Positions 28,360 through 38,530 of a stretch of DNA of 64,000 nucleotides are shown here, piece after piece. Source of the stretch: Prescottella defluvii (lineage in GTDB: Bacteria; Actinomycetota; Actinomycetes; Mycobacteriales; Mycobacteriaceae); contig CP121458.1 of NCBI GenBank assembly GCA_029690005.1, positions 5,687,952 to 5,751,951 of the forward strand. The letters are read 5' to 3'. The notes under the pieces are model-generated. The model worked only from the letters and a program-made list of their open reading frames with translations, did no database searches and was not told where the DNA came from. The position numbers and the translations under genes were made by a program. Each line of letters opens with the position of its first letter. Position 1 is the stretch's first letter.

Positions 28360-29710
28360 TCACACAGGAGCGTGACGCGGCCAGCCCTGTCGGCGCTCGA
28401 GTTCGGCGGCGACCGCGAGGACGGTCCGTTCCCCACCCGGCGGCGCGACGATCTGCACCGCGAGCGGAGTCCTGGACGTGGAGTGCATACCGACCGGCAC
28501 ACTCGCAGCGGGCCAGCCGAGCACATTCCACAGAGCGCTGAACGGTGCATATCGTACATTTGCGACAACATTGGACGCCCACGACTTCTCGCTCCACGCG
28601 AGCGCCTCGATCGGCGGCTGGGCGAGCGACGGCATAACCACGACGTCGAACGCGGAGAAGAAGCCGAGCATCCGCTGCTCGAGCCGATCCACCTGGGACT
28701 GCCGCACCAGCCCCGCACGCTTGATCACCCGGCCGAGAGCAACGTGCCGACGGGTGCGGCGCTGCAGCAGCGCCGGATCGAGATCGGCGGCGTCGTCGGC
28801 GGTGCCGGCGAGCCAGCGCGCGAAGGCCGCCGTCATGTTCGGTGGGTACGGCACCCGCGTCGCGTCCGTCCGGTGACCGGATTCCGCGAGCACCGCCTCG
28901 GTCTTCTCGAGCCCGGCCACCCACTCGCGGTCGACCCGCAGAATCGGCGACGGCGGATTGACGGCGACACCGATTCGCAGCGGCCGCGGTTCCGGGATCC
29001 GGGCGAGATCGGGGTCGTCGGCCAGCACCGACAGCATCAGTGCCGCGTCTTCGACGGTCGACGCGATCGGCCCGTTCTCGGACATCCCGAACCAGGAGTG
29101 CACGCCCAACTCGGACGGCACCAGCCCGCGCCCCGGCTTGATACCGAAGACGCCGCACGCGGCCGACGGGATCCGGATCGAGCCCATGCCGTCGGCCGCC
29201 AGCGCGATCGGCACCATCCCGTCGGCGACGGCTGCAGCGGAACCACCGGACGAACCGCCCGGGACCCGGTCCGGGTTCCACGGGTTGCGGGTGATCACGC
29301 GCGGTGAGTCGACCGCACCCCACACGCACAGTTCCGGCACCGCGGTCAGGCCGATCGGGATCGCCCGGCCGCCCGGAGCCGCGCCACCGCCGGGTGATCG
29401 TGCGCCGACGGGGCGGGATCCGTCGCCGCAGAGCCGTCGCGCATCGGTTCACCCCGGACCTGGACGTTGTCCTTGATCGCGACGGGGACCCCGGCGAGGG
29501 GCAGGTCAGCGAGGTCCGGGCGCTGGGCGAGCGCCTCGGCCTCGGCGCGGGCCCGCCCCCCAGAACCCGCACGAAGGCGCGGATGCGCGGATCGCGCTGT
29601 TCGATCCGGCTCAGCGCATCGTCGACGGCGGCAACCGGCGAGAGCACGCCGGAACGCACCCGGGCGGCGATGGAAACGGCGGTGAACTCCACGGTAAAGG
29701 GATCTCGCAC
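28360..29710 (-). CDS. Amidase-signature family hydrolase (frame broken twice)
   Basis: Start ATG 29710 (MRDPFTVEFTAVSIAARV). The Ser-Ser-Lys triad is visible: lysine in VPVAIKDNVQV, and the serines in GGSSGGSAAAVADGMVPIAL and in the segment GMGSIRIPSAACGVFGIKP. Breaks near 29561 (G run 6 for 7) and 29371 (G run 3 for 4) are repaired to give 450 residues. Hydrolyses a carbon-nitrogen amide bond, substrate unknown; it does not neighbour gatB, so it is unlikely to be GatA. Divergent from the kinase gene. Confidence 0.88.
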
Positions 29711-29813
29711 CTGCCGAGTATGCGACGGTCGGCGCTATCATTTCGAGTACCCCGAGGGGTGAGTTTCAGATACCTACCCCGAGCACTCCCCCATCTTCGG
29801 ACGGTGACGAGTG

Positions 29814-32149
29814 ATGGACGGTCCAATTCGATCGACAGATGTCGATCCGGCGGCCACCGCCACGACGATCGACGGCGGACCTGCACCGGATCCGGGCTCG
29901 CGGACGGTGTCGTTCCTCGCCGACGTCGTCGCCCGGTTCGCCGCCGAATGGGAGGCCGCCGACGCACCCCCGACATCGAGTCGTTCCTGCCCGGCGGTCT
30001 GCCGGTCGGTGACGCGCTGCGCCGCGCCGCGATCGTCGAACTCGTGAAGGTTGATCTCGAGTACCGCCTGCTGCACGCCGACCTGCCCAAACCACTGTCG
30101 GCGTACCGCGAGGAGTTCCCCGAACTGCAGTCGAAGCCGCTGCCCGCCGACCTCATCTACGAGGACTTCCACCTGCGCCGCCGGAGCGGTCGCGCCGTGG
30201 ATGCGGACGCGTACGTGCGCGACTTCCCCGAGAACGCGGGGCAGGTGGCGGCGCTGCTCGACGGCTCCGGCGACTACCGCAGCACCCTGATTGCGCAGCC
30301 CGGCGCACAGCGTGCGCTCGAGCAGGTCGACGTTGGTGACCACATCGACGACTTCGATCTGCTCGCCGCGCTGGGCCGCGGGTCGTTCGCCCGGGTGTTC
30401 CTGGCCCGGCAGCGGTCGATGCACCGGATCGTGGCGGTGAAGGTGTCGCACGACCACGGCACGGAGCCGGAGACGCTGGCCCAGCTCGACCACGACTACA
30501 TCGTGCGGGTGTTCGATCAGCGGCTCCTGGACGACCGCGAGCTCAAGCTGCTGTACATGCAGTACGTGCCGGGCGGCACCCTGCTCGACGTCCTGCGTCG
30601 GGTCCGGGAGATCCCGCCCGATCCGGAGAATCCGCGGTCCGGGCGGCTACTGCTCGAGTCGATCGATGCGGTCCTCGAACGCAAGGGCGAGATCCGGCCG
30701 AGCGATTCGAGCGTCCGCGACGAGATCGGGGCGCTCACCTGGCCGGAGACGGTCGCCTGGCTGGGCCGGCGCCTCGCCGACGCCCTCGACTACGCGGACG
30801 AACACGGGGTCCTGCACCGCGACATCAAACCCGCGAACGTGCTGTTGACCTCGGAGGGCGTCCCCAAGCTGGCCGACTTCAACATCAGTTTCAGCGACCG
30901 GGTGTCCGGCACCAGCCCGGTCGCGTACTTCGGTGGATCGCTGGCGTACATGTCACCCGAGCAGCTCGAGGCCTGCCACCCGGACCTGCCCGGCACCGCC
31001 TCCGACCTGGACGTCCGCAGCGACATCTACGCGCTCGGGGTGATGCTGTGGGAGCTGTTGACGAGTCGGCGCCCGTTCGCGGACGAGCGCGACGCCGGCG
31101 AGTCGACGACGTCGCTCGAGCGGATGCTGGAACTGCGGCAACGCGAGATCGACCCCCGGTTCCAGAACGAGCTGCCCGACGACTGCCCGGCGGCTCTGCG
31201 TCGCGTCCTGCTGACGTGCCTGGAGCCGGATCCCGAGGACCGCTGGTCGACGGGCGCGGAGCTGGCACAACAGTTCGATCTGTGCCTCGATGCGCGCGCC
31301 CGCGACCTCGTCGACCCGCCGCCGAACAGCTGGCGCTACCGGCTGCGACCGTGGATGATCCCGATCGTCGCGCTCGGTGTGGGTGTGCCGAACATGCTGG
31401 CGGCGATCTACAACTACCACCACAACCAGACGCTCATCATCGACGAGTTGTCCCCACACGCCCAGGAGCGCTTCGTCGCGATCTCGCAGGTGATCAACGG
31501 CGTTCTGTTCCCGCTCGGGTTCTTGTTGATCGTGTACCTCTGCCGGCACGTCATCTCCGTGCCCCGAGGTCTGCGCAAGGGCCGGAGCTACGACGCGGCA
31601 GCCCTCGCGCGGGCGCGCGCGGACACCCTGCTGATGGGCGACCGGATCGTCATGGTCGTTTTCGCGCTGTGGCTCGTCGCCGGCATCGCGTTCCCGGTCG
31701 CCCTGCAGATCGCCGCGGGCGGCCTCCCGCACGGCGCCTACGTGCACTTCCTGGGCTCGCAGATCGTGTGCGGCGCGGTGGCCGTCGCGTACCCGTTCTT
31801 CCTGGTGACGTTCTATGCGGTGCGCTGCCTGTATCCGTCGCTGCTGCCGCACGGCATCACCAGCAGCAGTGACGAGCGACGGCTACGCCGGCTGGACCGC
31901 CGCAGCACCCTCTACCTCGCGGTGGCGGCGTCGGTCCCGCTGATCGGGGTCGCTGGGGTGACGTTCCTGTCCCCGACGAGATCTCCGTCGTCGTGTACGC
32001 GGTGCGAGTGCTGTGCGTCGGTGGGGTGATCGCGTTCGCGGTGGCGTATTGGCTGTTCCGCCTCCTCGAGGCGGATCTGCTGGCGCTCGAACGCGTCGTG
32101 TCGCGGGGAACTATCCCCGTACACCGCGGGCTCGAGGGTGCCGATGTAG
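29814..32149 (+). CDS. Membrane-anchored serine/threonine protein kinase of planctomycete-like architecture (frame broken at least twice)
   Basis: Start ATG 29814. Residues 20-125 form an N-terminal domain with AAIVELVKVDLEYRLLHADL and LSAYREEFPEL, a pattern I associate with planctomycete kinases. The kinase domain runs from about 185 to 480: glycine loop GRGSFARVFLARQ, VAVKV lysine, catalytic loop HRDIKPANVLL, GGSLAYMSPEQ. The magnesium motif is DFN, not DFG. Six membrane spans follow from residue 510. No PASTA domains. Breaks: 29967 (C run 5 for 6) and 31977 (C run 4 for 5). The end is uncertain; 32149 assumes two more short runs near 32105-32119. Its 3' end overlaps that of hpt. Confidence 0.85.
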
Positions 32150-32664
32150 GGCAGGTCGCGGTAGCGCTCGGCGTAGTCGAGACCGTAGCCGACGACGAAC
32201 TCGTTGGGGATGTCGAAGCCGACGTGCGCGACCTCGACGTCCACCTTGACCGCCTCGGGCTTGCGCAGCAGCGTGACGACCTCGAGCGACGCCGGGTTGC
32301 GGGTCTTGAGGTTGCGCATCAGCCACGACAGCGTCAGACCGGAGTCGATGATGTCCTCGACGATCAGCACGTGGCGGCCGGCGATGTCCTTGTCGAGGTC
32401 CTTGAGGATCCGCACGACACCGGACGACGACGTCGACGAGCCGTACGAGCTGACGGCCATGAACTCCATCTGGGTGGGGATCGGCAGTGCCCGCGCGAAG
32501 TCGGTCATGAAGAAGATCGCGCCCTTGAGGACACCGACCAGCAGCAGGTCGCCCTCGGGCGCACCGACCGGGTAGCGCTCAGCGATCGCTGCGGCCAGTT
32601 CCGCCGTGCGCTCCTTGATCTGCTCTTCGGAGATCAGTACCGATGCGATGTCGCCCTCGTACAC
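32111..32664 (-). CDS. hpt: Hypoxanthine-guanine phosphoribosyltransferase (3' frame break)
   Basis: Purine salvage. Start ATG 32664. PRPP-binding motif HVLIVEDIIDSGLTLSWL, SSYGSSTSSSGVVRI loop, and FVVGYGLDYAERYRDLPYIG near the end. As written the frame runs past the normal end into the convergent kinase gene. A G run at 32115-32118 that is one short (4 for 5) would restore YGG-stop at 32111 and 184 residues, the expected size. Lies before tilS as in mycobacteria. Confidence 0.95.
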
Positions 32665-32676
32665 GGAGCATTCCCT

Positions 32677-33647
32677 TCAGTCGTTCACGAACCCCGTCGA
32701 CAGCCTGCCACGCCGCCGAGACGCAACCAACCTGACTCCCGGTCTACCGCCGCCGACGGCGACCCCGCCCTGCCCGCGCCACCGCCCGATCAGCTCGTCG
32801 ACGGCCCGTAACTGCCTGTTGGTCAACGCCTTCGCACCGCGCTCGAGCAGCCAGAGCCGCAGGACCCGGCGCCGCACCGCGACGGGGACGGGGTCGAGAC
32901 GCTCGACGACGAGGTCGGCGCCGTCACGTGCCGTCGCCAGCGTCTGCCCGGCGAGTGTGTCGAGCACCTCACCGTCCTCGCGGAGCTGTTCGGCGGTGCG
33001 GGCGAGCGCGCCGGCGACGCCGCCGCCGAGGGCGTCCTCGAGCAGCGGGAGCACCTCGGTGCGCAGCCGCACCCGGGTGAAACCGGGGTCGGCGTTGTGC
33101 GGGTCCTCGTGGGGTGACAGGCCCAGTTCGGCGCAGGCGCGCCGGGTCGTGGCCCGTCGCAGCCCGAGCAGGGGCCGACCCCACGGGGCGTCGTACTCGG
33201 CCATGCCGCGGATCGACCGTCCGCCCGATCCGCGGGCCAGCCCCAGCAGCACCGTCTCGGCCTGGTCGTCGAGGGTGTGGCCGAGCAGGACGGGATACCC
33301 ACCGCGACCGGCGTCGAGGGCCGCGTACCGGGCGGCGCGGGCGGCCGCCTCGAGGCCGCCGGGTCCGGTGACGTCGACCGGGACGACGTCGGCGCGCGCG
33401 CATCCGAGGTCCAGGGCGCGGGCCGCGGCGACGGCGGCCACGTCCCCGAGCCGTCCTGCAACCGGTGGTCGACGACGAGCGCCCGCACCGACGGCGCCTC
33501 CGCTGCCGTGGCCGCGGTGAGCGCGAGGGAGTCGGCTCCGCCGGACAGGGCGACGACCACCCCGCCGGCGGGCTCGTGCCGTGCGAGCCACGCCCGAACC
33601 GCGTGCCGCACCTCGAGGATCGCCGGCGCTTCGGGCAGGAGCGTCAC
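32677..33647 (-). CDS. tilS: tRNA(Ile)-lysidine synthetase (frame broken once)
   Basis: Modifies C34 of the AUA-reading tRNA-Ile with lysine; essential. Start GTG 33647 overlapping the stop of the metalloprotease-like gene. PP-loop motif VVVALSGGADSLALTAA near residue 35. Break near 33454 (G run 4 for 5), after which GDVAAVAAARALDLGCARAD and GHTLDDQAETVLLGLARGSG follow, the latter being the family signature. Repaired length is 323 residues, the same as the M. tuberculosis enzyme. Confidence 0.95.
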
Positions 33648-34696
33648 CCCAGCACCCGGGCGATCCAGGCGTCGGGGTTCTCGATCTCGTCGAGGGTGGG
33701 CATGGTGTCGGGCCCGGTCCAGACGGTGTTGAACCGTTCCATCCCGACCCGGTCGACGACGGCGTCGACGAAGCGCTTGCCGCGCACGTACTGCGCCATC
33801 TTGGCGTCCATGCCCAGCAGCGCGCGCACCAGTCGCTGCACGGGGTTGGTGCGGCGCCGACGTCGCGCGTCGAACGCCTTGCGGATGCGCGCGACCGACG
33901 GCACGACGTCCGGTCCGACGGCGTCCATCACGTGGTCGGCGTGGCCCTCGAGCACCGTGCCGAGCACGAGCATGCGGTCGAGCGCCAGGCGCTGTGGTTC
34001 GGCCTGCGTGGCACGGACCAGTCCGACGATGCCGCGCTGGTCGGCGGGCAGCTCCTCGGTGCGGCGACGTTCGCGTAGCGCCGCGGACAGCCGTGCGACG
34101 AACTCGGACATCGGTTCGTCCGACGCCTCGCCGAGGGTCGCGACGGCGTCGCGCATGTAGTCGGCCATCCACGAGGCCGACGAGAACTGGACGCGGTGGG
34201 TGACCTCGTGCAGGCACACCCACAGCCGGAAGTCGGCGGGCGGCACCTTCAGCGTCCGCTCCACCTGCAGGACGTTCGGCGCGACGAGCAGCAGCGTGCC
34301 GTGTTCACCGGTGAACGGGTCGTACTGGCCGAGGATCGCGGACGACAGGTAGGCGAGCATCGCGCCGGCCTGCACCCCGCCTGGTTTACCGGAGATCAGG
34401 GACCGCTGCGCGGCGTCGATGTCGGACCCGGTGAGCTGTGCCATCGAGCGGGCGGCCGCGTGGATCCACCCGGCCCGGTCCACCACCTGCGCGGACGGGA
34501 TCGGCAGCCCGTCGGCGAGCCCGGTGACGTCCCGGACGGGCCCCTCAGCGCGGATCGACGCACTCTCGAGTTCGGCGACGACAGCCTGCGCGGTGTATCG
34601 CGACGTGGCCGGTCCAGCGGGAGCCAGACGCGCGCCCGTGCGCGCGGCCAGACCCCAGTCCACCGCGCCGGCGAATCCGCTCTCCGACTCCGTCAC
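33644..34696 (-). CDS. DUF2342 zinc metalloprotease-like protein
   Basis: A 350-residue intact protein. It has a metal site HEVTHRVQFSS (HExxH) with a further EGHADHVMDAVGPD motif, both hallmarks of the DUF2342 family, sometimes labelled coenzyme F420 biosynthesis-associated. Counterpart of Rv3626c, between dacB and tilS. Zinc binding is likely; the substrate is unknown. Overlaps tilS by four bases. Confidence 0.88.
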   Translation of the reverse strand: MTESESGFAGAVDWGLAARTGARLAPAGPATSRYTAQAVVAELESASIRAEGPVRDVTGLADGLPIPSAQVVDRAGWIHAAARSMAQLTGSDIDAAQRSLISGKPGGVQAGAMLAYLSSAILGQYDPFTGEHGTLLLVAPNVLQVERTLKVPPADFRLWVCLHEVTHRVQFSSASWMADYMRDAVATLGEASDEPMSEFVARLSAALRERRRTEELPADQRGIVGLVRATQAEPQRLALDRMLVLGTVLEGHADHVMDAVGPDVVPSVARIRKAFDARRRRRTNPVQRLVRALLGMDAKMAQYVRGKRFVDAVVDRVGMERFNTVWTGPDTMPTLDEIENPDAWIARVLG

Positions 34697-34719
34697 CTAC
34701 GGCTCACTTCCCCTTCGAC

Positions 34720-36145
34720 TCACCTGCACCCGCACAGCCGCAGCGCCGCGGCCACCGCGTCGAGCGCGGGACGGCTCACCTCCGGCGGGCGATCGTTCGA
34801 CATCAGTGTGAATGTCAGCACACGGCCGTCGACGTCGACGACGTATCCGGTCAACACGCTGGCGACCGACGAAGTTCCCGTCTTTGCCCGTACCCATCCT
34901 GCGCCGGTCCGGTCGCCCGACGCGTACCGGTCGGACAGCGTGCCGGTGGCGCCGGCGACGGGCAGGTCGTCGAGCATCGGCCGAAGCTGCGGCTTCGAGT
35001 CGCCGGCCGCCGCGGTCAGGACGTCGGTGAGCAGGCGGGCCGGGATGCGGTCGTCGACGGACAGGCCGCTGCCGTCGTGCAGGGTCAGCCCGTCGGTCTT
35101 GAATCCGGCGTCGTACAGCGCCCGCGTGACGGACTGGGTGGCGCCGGCGAAGGACCGCTCGGCGTTCTTCGCGGCGGCGATCTCGCGTGCGATCGCCTCA
35201 GCGAGGACGTTGTCGGACTTGCGCATCATCTGTCCGAGGCGGTCGCGCAGCGGCGCGGACAGCACGCTCGCGACAGGAGCCGCACCGGATCCGGCCTTGC
35301 CGAGCGTCACCCGGGCGGGGTCGACGCCGAGTGCCTCGGCGAGGACGCGTCCGGCGTCGAGTGCCGGGGTGGCGCTGCGCGGCGAGTCGTCGCCGAACGG
35401 GTCGATCCGGGCACCGTCGATCATGACCGGCTCGGTGGGCGCGATAAAGCCGCCGGCGACGTCGGCGGGCATCCACCCCTCCGCCATCGTCGGGCCCGTG
35501 TACGCGCTGGTGTCGACGACGATGCTGTCCACCTGTGCGCCCGCGCGACGGATCTGCTCGACGAGGTCGGCGATGCGCGGGGAGCCCGGGTAGTAGCTCG
35601 GCTGTCCCACCGGCTGCGCGGTGAGCGTCGGATCGCCGTCGCCGACCAGCACCAGCTCACCGGGCCGCGACCCCTGCACCACCTGGGTGGCGACTCGATG
35701 GTCGGCGGGCAGGGTGAGCAGCGCGGCGGCGGCGGTGAGGATCTTGGTCGTCGAGGCCGGGTCATCGGCGCGTCGGGGTTCTGGCTCCACAGCACGCTGC
35801 CGGTCACGGCGTCGGCGACCGAACCGGTGAACGCACCGAGGTCGGGGTTCGCCACGACCGGCGCGAGGGCCGCGGCGAGGGCCTGCGGCGTGGGCACCGG
35901 GGCGCTGTCGGGAACCGGCGCGACCTGGGGTGTGGCTGTGATCGGGGACGGCTCCGGCGACGTGGCGGCGACGTCCTGCGCGGCGGTCGCGGTCCCCGCT
36001 GCACCAGCACGATGGCGGTGCCCGCGGTCGCCAGGACGAGGACGGCGGCGACCGACGCCAAGATCCGGACATTGCGGCGTCGGCGTCCGGCCAGAATGCC
36101 GATCTTCTTCTTTCCCTCGCCCGCCAACTTCCCTCCGAATCGCAC
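34720..36145 (-). CDS. dacB: D-alanyl-D-alanine carboxypeptidase / PBP4 (S13), frame broken twice
   Basis: Trims or cleaves peptidoglycan cross-links outside the membrane. Likely start GTG 36145, giving a short cytoplasmic part rich in basic residues, one signal-anchor span (ILASVAAVLVLATAGTAIVL) and a Pro/Ala linker. Active-site motifs: SxxK as PASTTKILTAAA, SxN as RKSDNVLAEAIAREIA, KTG as VRAKTGTSSVASVL. Breaks near 35998 (G run 4 for 5) and 35760 (C run 3 for 4). Repaired length is 475 residues. Divergent from ppa. Confidence 0.94.
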
Positions 36146-36333
36146 ATCGTCGTCGATCCGCGGGGTTCGCGGACCGCCCAGACAGTTTCGCGCGAGGGCC
36201 GGGGAAGTGCCCGGCACCTGCATCACACAGTATCGCCGACCCGCTACCCTTTTCCCGAACCGTCTACCCAGACGGGCCGTCTACCCAGGCGGGCAAGGCA
36301 TACAGCCAGAGACCCAGACAGTGAGGACAAGAC

Positions 36334-36825
36334 GTGGAGTTCGACGTCACCATCGAAATCCCCAAGGGCCAGCGCAACAAGTACGAGGTCGATCACGAGA
36401 CCGGCCGCGTGAAGCTGGACCGCTATCTCTACACCTCCTTCGGGTACCCGGCCGACTACGGCTACATCGAGAACACCCTCGGTGAGGACGGCGATCCGCT
36501 GGACGCGATGGTGCTGCTGCCCGAGTCGGTCTTCCCCGGCGTCATCGTCGAGGCCCGCCCGGTCGGCATGTTCAAGATGGTCGACGAGGCCGGCGGCGAC
36601 GACAAGGTGCTGTGCGTGCCGGCGGGCGACCCGCGCTGGGATCACATCCAGGATCTCGCGGACGTCTCGCAGTTCGAGCTGGACGCGATCAAGCACTTCT
36701 TCGTGCACTACAAGGACCTCGAGCCCAACAAGCACGTCACCGGTGCCGACTGGGTCGGCCGCGCCGAGGCCGAGAAGGTCATCACGGAGGCCGTCGAGCG
36801 GCTGAAGGCCAACGGCGGACACTGA
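36334..36825 (+). CDS. ppa: Inorganic pyrophosphatase, family I
   Basis: Start GTG 36334 after GAGGACAAGAC. 163 residues, intact. Signature GEDGDPLDAMVLLPES with the metal-binding aspartates, plus FGYPADYGYIENTL and KVLCVPAGDPRWD. It splits pyrophosphate and so pulls biosynthetic reactions forward. Same position opposite dacB as in mycobacteria. Confidence 0.97.
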   Translation: MEFDVTIEIPKGQRNKYEVDHETGRVKLDRYLYTSFGYPADYGYIENTLGEDGDPLDAMVLLPESVFPGVIVEARPVGMFKMVDEAGGDDKVLCVPAGDPRWDHIQDLADVSQFELDAIKHFFVHYKDLEPNKHVTGADWVGRAEAEKVITEAVERLKANGGH

Positions 36826-36836
36826 GCTCCCGAGTG

Positions 36837-36870
36837 AAGGGGTGGGACCACGCGCGTGGTCCCGCCCCTT
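36837..36870 (+). terminator. Stem-loop terminator after ppa
   Basis: Arms of 15 bases (36837-36851 and 36856-36870) pair with one G-T wobble around a GCGC loop, 11 bases after the ppa stop. Confidence 0.8.
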
Positions 36871-36923
36871 CGCCGTTTCTGCTGTTTCCAAGGCCGTCGG
36901 CGTCCCCCACTACGATTCGCCGG

Positions 36924-37586
36924 GTGACCGGTTACGACGATCTCGACATGTTCGGTGGGCTCGACGCCTCGACCCTGCCGCCCCGCCAGCAGCGGATCCT
37001 GATGGCGATCCGCGACTGGGTGTCCGCGCACGGATGCCCGCCGAGCACCCGGGAGATCGGGGACGCGGTGGGTCTGCGTTCGACGTCGTCGGTGTCGAAG
37101 CATCTGAAGAGCCTGGAGGACAAGGGGTTCCTCCGCCGCGGTGGATCGATGACCCGGCAGCTCGACGTGCGCCCGTTCCTCGCCGGGTCGGCGCCGGGGC
37201 GTTCGGCGGAGAACACGGTGACGGTGCCGGTGGTCGGTGACATCGCGGCCGGCGCACCGATTCTCGCCGAGGAGCACGCCGACGAGATGCTGTCGCTGCC
37301 GCGTGAGCTGGTGGGCTCGGGCACGGTGTTCGCGCTGCGGGTGCGCGGCGAGTCGATGGTGGACGCCGCGATCTGCGACGGCGACACCGTCGTGGTGCGC
37401 CGCCAGGACGAGGCGCATTCGGGTGAGATCGTCGCGGCGATGATCGACGGCGAGGCCACCGTGAAGGTGCTGCGCCGACGCAACGGCCACGTCTACCTCG
37501 AGCCCCGCAATCCCGCCTACGAGGTCATCGACGGCGACGAGGCCGTGATCCTCGGCAAGGTGGTGTCGGTGATGCGGCGGATCTGA
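36924..37586 (+). CDS. LexA-family repressor (paralogue or divergent LexA)
   Basis: A 220-residue protein, start GTG 36924. Winged helix: QQRILMAIRDWVSAHGCPPS, then REIGDAVGLRSTSSVSKHLK. The C-terminal S24 peptidase domain has all parts for self-cleavage: Ala-Gly site in VVGDIAAGAPI, catalytic serine in RGESMVDAAI and lysine in GEATVKVLRR. It is not in the usual lexA neighbourhood, and I find no SOS box (TCGAAC-N4-GTTCGA) in its short upstream region, so a second LexA-like regulator is likely. The true lexA would be elsewhere in the genome. Confidence 0.85.
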   Translation: MTGYDDLDMFGGLDASTLPPRQQRILMAIRDWVSAHGCPPSTREIGDAVGLRSTSSVSKHLKSLEDKGFLRRGGSMTRQLDVRPFLAGSAPGRSAENTVTVPVVGDIAAGAPILAEEHADEMLSLPRELVGSGTVFALRVRGESMVDAAICDGDTVVVRRQDEAHSGEIVAAMIDGEATVKVLRRRNGHVYLEPRNPAYEVIDGDEAVILGKVVSVMRRI

Positions 37587-37593
37587 CCCGCGT

Positions 37594-37761
37594 TCACGAG
37601 TCCTTCAGGAACTTCAGATAGAAGGCTCCGAACGCCAGGACGATTCCGATATTCACGATCAGCCGTGCCCAGAAATGGTCCCGGAGGAACAGGACGTCCA
37701 CTGCGACCACGACGGCGACCATCGCGAGCACATAGAGCACGATGGCTCCTTTGCTTTCCAT
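37594..37761 (-). CDS. 55-residue membrane protein
   Basis: ATG 37761 to TGA 37594. The sequence begins MESKGAIVLYVLAMVAVVVA and contains two hydrophobic spans joined by DVLFLRDHFWARL, ending FLKDS. The hydrophobic pattern, a compact charged loop and normal codon use support a real gene. No family recognised. Convergent with the LexA-like gene, whose stop is seven bases away, and divergent from the membrane gene at 37925. The gap 37762-37924 holds no further gene. Confidence 0.7.
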   Translation of the reverse strand: MESKGAIVLYVLAMVAVVVAVDVLFLRDHFWARLIVNIGIVLAFGAFYLKFLKDS

Positions 37762-37924
37762 CCTGCTTTTCTACTCGCCGAAAGCTGTGGACGCTCGGTC
37801 CATCCGTGGGGAGTGGCGGTGTACAGCTCGATCGCGCTTTCCGACTCCGTTGCCCCTCTTACTCTCCGGGATCGCGTTCGCCGAGCCAATACAACGAACC
37901 CGCCCGGGGTGCGACAATCACGAC

Positions 37925-38530
37925 ATGACCACCGATGGGAACGTGACCGGTCGGGCGGCTGTATTCACCGGCGGCAGTTTCGTTTCGGCCCGCTGCGTTG
38001 CCGCGCTGGCATGGTTGGGTGCTCTGGGCATGCTCATCGGGCTCATCGTCATGGATGTCGCCTTGTGGGAGAAGTCCCTCTACGGGTTCCTCGGCGTACC
38101 GGTCCTGGTGGTCGTGGGCGCCTCCTTGTGGAGCGACGCGGGTGAGGAGAGAGCGGACTTCGCGCGACTGCGACGATCCGGCCGGCCCGCGGTCGCGGAG
38201 GTTGTCGACATGGAAACGACCACTGACGGCGAGAGCGAGTGGGCGGTGCTGACACTGCGGATCACCGGGCCGGACGTACCACCGTTCGAGGGCCGGTTCC
38301 GGTGCGAACCTGAACCGGTCATGCGAGTCGGTGCCCGCCTCAAAGCAGTCGTCGATACCTCCGACAACCTGTTCACGCTCAGGCCGGTTCGAGTCGGAAA
38401 CGGGACAACTCAGGTGCGGTTCGCGCCGTGCCCGACGAACTCGGCAAAGCTCCCCACCTCATCAAGGTTTGGGGCGAGAGCACGGGCGAGCCAGAGTTCG
38501 TACCAGTCGAGGAACGTCAGCGGCTCCTGA
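37925..38530 (+). CDS. Membrane protein, DUF3592-like
   Basis: Start ATG 37925. Two membrane spans (about residues 22-44 and 53-68), then a small beta-rich soluble domain (AEVVDMETTTDGESEWAVLT, EPVMRVGARLKAVVDTSDNL), the arrangement of DUF3592 proteins. The last 40 residues overlap the SUKH gene on the other strand and have a different composition, so the natural end may lie near 38400 and be hidden by a frame error. Function unknown. Confidence 0.6.
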   Translation: MTTDGNVTGRAAVFTGGSFVSARCVAALAWLGALGMLIGLIVMDVALWEKSLYGFLGVPVLVVVGASLWSDAGEERADFARLRRSGRPAVAEVVDMETTTDGESEWAVLTLRITGPDVPPFEGRFRCEPEPVMRVGARLKAVVDTSDNLFTLRPVRVGNGTTQVRFAPCPTNSAKLPTSSRFGARARASQSSYQSRNVSGS

